A stretch of DNA of 64,000 bases from Thermoprotei archaeon. GTDB taxonomy: Archaea > Thermoproteota > Thermoprotei > Thermoproteales > B15-G16. The position numbers and the translations under genes were made by a program. The stretch lies in the NCBI GenBank assembly GCA_003649205.1, contig QMRC01000002.1, positions 84,770 to 148,769 of the forward strand. The letters are read 5' to 3'. This document shows, piece after piece, positions 60,760 through 64,000 of this stretch. The stretch's first letter is position 1. Each line of letters starts with the position of its first letter. The notes under the pieces are model-generated. The model had not been told where the DNA came from. It was given only the letters and a program-made list of their open reading frames with translations, and did not search any database.

Positions 60760-61767
60760 GTGGTGCTTATGATCGATCAAAGTACGAACTTCAAAATATA
60801 CATCGAGGGTATAGGTAAGTGGATTAGCTTTGTTGATAGAGAGCGAGAGTTAAAGCAACTCATCAACCTAGCAACAAGAGGAAATCCATTCCCTATAGCC
60901 ATATACGGACCTGAAGGTTGTGGAAAAACAACACTACTGAAGTACTTGACCAAACAACTCAAACAACATGAAAACTACATAGCGATCTACATAGACGCAC
61001 TAGAACAGCAAGATCTAGCGAAAGCCATAGCATGCACACATCACGAACTATGGGAAGTAGTGACATCACTAGTCGCCATAACCCCTGTTGGAGAAAACCT
61101 AGCAAAATCAATCACCACAATACTTCGTAAACTCCACGAAAAAATATCACTGAAAGGTAAGAAGGTAGTAGTCGTAGTAGATGATGTGTACAAAGCAATA
61201 GGACTCAACAATGTAGCAAGGTACACAAAAATGCTCTATGAATGGGTTAATTACCTACACACAAACTTCAACGTAAGTACTGTGCTCTTCATACTAACAA
61301 CGTCAGAAGGAGAATCGAAGAGAGAACTGTATCGACACACCTACGTACACGTGTACATGATGTGGAACCTACCGAAGAAAGGACTTGAGGAACTAGCTAA
61401 GCAACTCGAAGCACCAATAGATATCGAAGCGCTGTGGAAACTAACAGGGGGGAACCCAAGAGCAGTAATAGACCTCGCAATACACAATTGGGATGTAGAT
61501 AACTGGACGAAGTACATAGAACGAAAAGTAACGTCAACAATACGCGACATAGATCCAAGAGAATTGAAGACCTTAGTAGAGGACCCAGATAGCAACTGGA
61601 GAATAGCTACCAAACTCGAAGAAAGAGGACTAATGATGGAACTCAACAGAGCACTAGTAATAGGAGAAGAACCAAACCCCAATCCAGAACTAGGTATAGG
61701 AAGAGAGTGGGCATGGCAATTACCAATCTACAGACAAGTAATCGAGAAAATAGTAAGCAGTAAGTAA
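60760..61767 (+). CDS. STAND-type archaeal ATPase 5
   Basis: 335 residues from GTG 60760, or 332 from ATG 60769. WISFVDRERELKQLINLATR leads to Walker A GPEGCGKT (50-57). VVVVVDDVYKAIG is Walker B, TTSEGES sensor 1, GGNPRAVIDLA the sensor 2 region. C-terminal signature PELGIGREWAWQLPIYRQVI. About 20 extra N-terminal residues compared with 12830. The sequence is complete, although its divergent neighbours are all remnants. Confidence 0.85.
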   Translation: MVLMIDQSTNFKIYIEGIGKWISFVDRERELKQLINLATRGNPFPIAIYGPEGCGKTTLLKYLTKQLKQHENYIAIYIDALEQQDLAKAIACTHHELWEVVTSLVAITPVGENLAKSITTILRKLHEKISLKGKKVVVVVDDVYKAIGLNNVARYTKMLYEWVNYLHTNFNVSTVLFILTTSEGESKRELYRHTYVHVYMMWNLPKKGLEELAKQLEAPIDIEALWKLTGGNPRAVIDLAIHNWDVDNWTKYIERKVTSTIRDIDPRELKTLVEDPDSNWRIATKLEERGLMMELNRALVIGEEPNPNPELGIGREWAWQLPIYRQVIEKIVSSK

Positions 61768-61870
61768 GACAACACCTCTAAAACCTCAAATCCTGAAGAG
61801 CATCACAGCATCACTGTCAACAAACAAACTTAAGTCTTCGTCTACGTCAATTAATGTATGGTGTCTACGT

Positions 61871-62101
61871 ATGAGTGAGGTACTAAGTATACGGATTCCT
61901 CGTGAACTTAAGAAGAAGATGGAAGAGCTGAAGAATTTCGTCGATTGGAAACAAGAAATCATCAAGTTCCTGGAAGAACGTGTCAAGTACTACGAGAAGC
62001 AGCGTGTCCTTAAGGAAGTGAATGAAATCATCAAGAGACATCCAAGACTCCCTAAGGGTACTGCTATAGAGCTCGTGAGGGAAGATCGTGATAGTCATTG
62101 A
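61871..62101 (+). CDS. vapB: VapB-type antitoxin
   Basis: A 76-residue antitoxin: EVLSIRIPRELKKKMEELKN (DNA-binding part), EIIKFLEERVKYYEKQRVL, and GTAIELVREDRDSH at the toxin-binding end. It overlaps vapC by 14 nt. Confidence 0.9.
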   Translation: MSEVLSIRIPRELKKKMEELKNFVDWKQEIIKFLEERVKYYEKQRVLKEVNEIIKRHPRLPKGTAIELVREDRDSH

Positions 62102-62498
62102 TGCATCTGCACTAGCTAAGTACATCCTAGGAGAAGAGCAGTGGGAAACAGTAGCTCAGTACCTAGAGCAGGAGAGGGTACTCACACTAGGTATGGCATT
62201 AGTTGAGGTGCTAAACGTAGTGAGAAAAGCAGTACACATCCACAAACTACTCAGTAGGGATGTAGCACGTGAAAAGTACCTAGCACTAAAGAAACTCGTA
62301 GAGAATGAAGTCATAGAAGTGGAGAATGAGGTAAAGTACCTTGAAAAAGCCTTCAACCTTGCTCTCAGCACCGGGATTACCGTCTATGATGCACTATACA
62401 TCGTACAGGCAATGGAACACAAAACACAACTACTCACCAGCGACCGAGGACAAGCAGAAGTAGCAAAGAACCTCGGTGTAACAGCAGTAATCGTATAG
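62088..62498 (+). CDS. vapC: VapC-type PIN-domain ribonuclease
   Basis: A 136-residue PIN toxin with all four acids: MIVIDASALAKYILGEEQ, ALVEVLNVVRKAV, ITVYDALYIVQAM and LLTSDRGQAEVA. ATG/GTG context: the start lies inside vapB. Closest relative here is the 63088 VapC. Confidence 0.9.
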   Translation: MIVIDASALAKYILGEEQWETVAQYLEQERVLTLGMALVEVLNVVRKAVHIHKLLSRDVAREKYLALKKLVENEVIEVENEVKYLEKAFNLALSTGITVYDALYIVQAMEHKTQLLTSDRGQAEVAKNLGVTAVIV

Positions 62499-62820
62499 CA
62501 CTCAAACCCCCCTACACAGGACCCCACCAGCACCCTACAGATCCAACCCAATACCTCAACACTCCAGCAACATTGATGCACTAGAGCATACTACTCACCC
62601 CCACCAATAACCAACTCATAGAAAGCAGAACACTGATTCTCAGAGCACCCTCAGAACAGAGTTACTCATGCTACCACCATCAAGATCTTACCCAACACAC
62701 CACCCTCACCAAGCACATACACAAAGCACCTCAACCCCGAAACCAACGTCTCAACACAGGTAATTACTCTACCATACCTTTCCTCAATCTATGACTTGTT
62801 GACAAGATGTTCGTTGAACA
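62499..62820. other. A/C-rich stretch without gene
   Basis: About 320 nt, C-rich, with no recognised frame; it ends at the promoter of the next vapBC pair. Confidence 0.4.
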
Positions 62821-62828
62821 TTTATAAG
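62821..62828 (+). promoter_or_regulatory. TATA box of second vapBC pair
   Basis: tttataag centred about 38 nt before ATG 62863; transcription would start about 12 nt before the codon. Confidence 0.55.
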
Positions 62829-62862
62829 GCTCCGTGCTACGTAATGTGTCACGGGATTGTGC

Positions 62863-63081
62863 ATGAGTACTGTGATACATGTCCGTGTACCTAGGTATGT
62901 AAAGGAGAAACTTGAGAAGTATGGTGTGAACATATCGGAAGAGGTAAGGCGTTTCCTTGAAGAGAGATTACGTCAGTTAGAAGCTCAGAAACTAGTGGAG
63001 GAACTTAGGAAGCATCTCGAGAGTATGCCTAAGGTAGGTGATAGTGTTCCACTAATTCGTGAAGATCGTGAAACTCGCTAG
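62863..63081 (+). CDS. vapB: VapB-type antitoxin
   Basis: A 72-residue antitoxin from ATG 62863, chosen over TTG 62857 by family start and promoter distance. STVIHVRVPRYVKEKLEKYG, SEEVRRFLEERLRQLEAQK and VPLIREDRETR are the three conserved parts. Six nt separate it from vapC. Confidence 0.9.
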   Translation: MSTVIHVRVPRYVKEKLEKYGVNISEEVRRFLEERLRQLEAQKLVEELRKHLESMPKVGDSVPLIREDRETR

Positions 63082-63087
63082 CAACAT

Positions 63088-63516
63088 ATGGCTGTACTAG
63101 ACTCATCATTCATCGTGAAACTAGTTATTCACGAACCGTACAGCGAAGAAGCACTTAATCTCTTCAGGAAACTCACTACATCTGGAGAGAAGCTACGTAC
63201 ACCATGCATAGCTCTAGCTGAGGTCCTCAATGCTATCTGGAAACATACTGTACTACTCAAAGATCTTGATCAGAGTCAGGTAGGGAATGTACTTAGGTAC
63301 CTAACTTCTCTCTGGCGATTACTTCATGTTCACCCAATCGATGAACTTGCTGAGAATGCTCTAAATGTAGCCACTAGGTTAGCAATTACAGTATACGACG
63401 CATTCTACATAGTCCTAGCACTACAGTACAGAGAAGTGCTCTACACCTTTGACAGAAAGTTAGCAGCTAAGGCGAAGGAGGTAGGTGTAGAGACTGTGGT
63501 ACCATCTGAGTCTTAA
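63088..63516 (+). CDS. vapC: VapC-type PIN-domain ribonuclease
   Basis: A 142-residue PIN toxin: MAVLDSSFIVKLVIHEPYSE, ALAEVLNAIWKHTV, ITVYDAFYIVLAL and LYTFDRKLAAKA hold the four acids. Intact and complete. The pair seems ready to function. Confidence 0.9.
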   Translation: MAVLDSSFIVKLVIHEPYSEEALNLFRKLTTSGEKLRTPCIALAEVLNAIWKHTVLLKDLDQSQVGNVLRYLTSLWRLLHVHPIDELAENALNVATRLAITVYDAFYIVLALQYREVLYTFDRKLAAKAKEVGVETVVPSES

Positions 63517-63656
63517 TTGGGACTACCTCCTAAAACCATACAGGTAACTCACCTTAGAGGTTAGGGAGAGAGACTGAGTAAGCTTGCTCTTGTCACTAGT
63601 ACCTTAAGTACCTACCTCAATTGTTGAGAGAGCACTAGAGGGAGAGATTCGTAGAG

Positions 63657-63821
63657 TTAGACTTCGGCAAATTCAGTATCTTTGGTTGTTACTCTATCAC
63701 CTATGACATCTGGTTTCTCGGCTATGGTGATGTATACGAGGTTCTTGATGGTACCTATGTCGAGTAGGGTTTGTACTTTGGCTTTACTGTCCTTTACTGG
63801 AGATACTGTGCCTATTATCAT
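63657..63821 (-). CDS. Small protein, possibly a retropepsin-like fragment
   Basis: A 54-residue reading from ATG 63821: MIIGTVSPVKDSKAKVQTLL then DIGTIKNLVYITIAEKPDVI. LLDIGTIKN occupies the place of the LFDTGSSHT motif in the 57288 protein, with Thr changed to Ile, so it may be a shortened, inactive member. It starts 6 nt after the PaREP1 gene that enters from the right. Confidence 0.4.
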   Translation of the reverse strand: MIIGTVSPVKDSKAKVQTLLDIGTIKNLVYITIAEKPDVIGDRVTTKDTEFAEV

Positions 63822-63826
63822 CTGGT

Positions 63827-64000
63827 TTATGTGATTGGTTCTTTCTCAATTCCTGTTCTGTTTTGAGTTTGTGCTAGTTGTTGTGTTTTCTTGAGGAGTT
63901 GCTCTATATCTGGTAGGCTTGCTTTGACTTGGTCTATTGTTAGTGCTGCTTCGTGGAACCCCCATACATGTAGGTCGTACGCGATGCTCCATCCTCGGTT
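63827..64000 (-). CDS. PaREP1-family protein, C-terminal part (runs off the window)
   Basis: The minus strand from the right edge reads WSIAYDLHVWGFHEAALTID then DQVKASLPDIEQLLKKTQQL and a short tail to TAA at 63827. LHVWGFHEA is the PaREP1 hallmark. The N-terminus lies outside the window. Probably cotranscribed with the small gene at 63657. Confidence 0.8.
   Translation of the reverse strand, partial: NRGWSIAYDLHVWGFHEAALTIDQVKASLPDIEQLLKKTQQLAQTQNRTGIEKEPIT

Noticed and set aside
1-64000. CRISPR array, tRNA or rRNA genes
   Set aside because: I saw no regularly spaced repeats with unique spacers and no tRNA- or rRNA-like segment while reading; a tRNA scan was not possible.

Overview
The window reads as DNA of a hyperthermophilic crenarchaeon of the class Thermoprotei. 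The evidence is the many PaREP1-family genes, stacked HEPN/MNT and VapBC toxin-antitoxin pairs, several copies of an archaeal-type STAND ATPase, AGA/AGG arginine codons, frequent GTG/TTG starts, and TATA boxes placed for leaderless or short-leader transcripts. I cannot fix the genus. There is no rRNA, tRNA, ribosomal-protein or replication gene, and I saw no CRISPR array. The whole window looks like accessory sequence, rich in gene remnants.

Layout. 0-5.5 kb: HEPN/MNT pairs on both strands, a coiled-coil PD-(D/E)XK-like protein, and a frameshifted MNT-HEPN fusion. 5.7-7.2 kb: a polytopic membrane protein. 7.4-11.5 kb: a DUF2283-like gene, an MNT remnant, another HEPN/MNT pair, PaREP1 genes (one a 52-residue internal-deletion form) and an intact MNT-HEPN single-chain protein. 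11.7-15.3 kb: three STAND ATPases in a row. 16-22.2 kb: PaREP1 genes mixed with remnants (TnpB, DUF457-type hydrolase, OLD-type ATPase, methyltransferase). 22.4-25 kb: small membrane and TA-like genes. 25.5-28.5 kb: a two-gene minus-strand unit of STAND ATPase and SAMHD1-like HD hydrolase. 29-40 kb: a surface-glycan block of glycosyltransferases, methyltransferases, an HPr-kinase-like protein and a 1,273-residue membrane protein. 40.3-44 kb: decayed epimerase, Panacea-like, PIN, PLD and restriction-like genes. 44.3-47.2 kb: a second HD hydrolase with two small paralogous partners. 47.7-54 kb: PaREP1-like, ribbon-helix-helix and tiny genes around an OLD-like ATPase/TOPRIM pair. 54.5-64 kb: DUF2283/DUF4258, VapBC pairs, a retropepsin-like protein, a MATE transporter, a fifth STAND ATPase and a truncated PaREP1 gene.

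Themes. First, nucleotidyltransferase toxin-antitoxin modules, STAND ATPases, HD hydrolases and an OLD-like nuclease together suggest a defence or conflict island. Second, strand composition is extreme: the plus strand is A/C-rich over most of 1-32 kb and G/T-rich over most of 40-60 kb, whichever strand is coding. Third, many genes carry one frameshift or lack any ATG/GTG/TTG start where homology begins. Some of these could be sequence errors, programmed frameshifts or rare starts; others, with several lesions each, are clearly real decay. All family assignments come from motif recognition by eye, with no database search.
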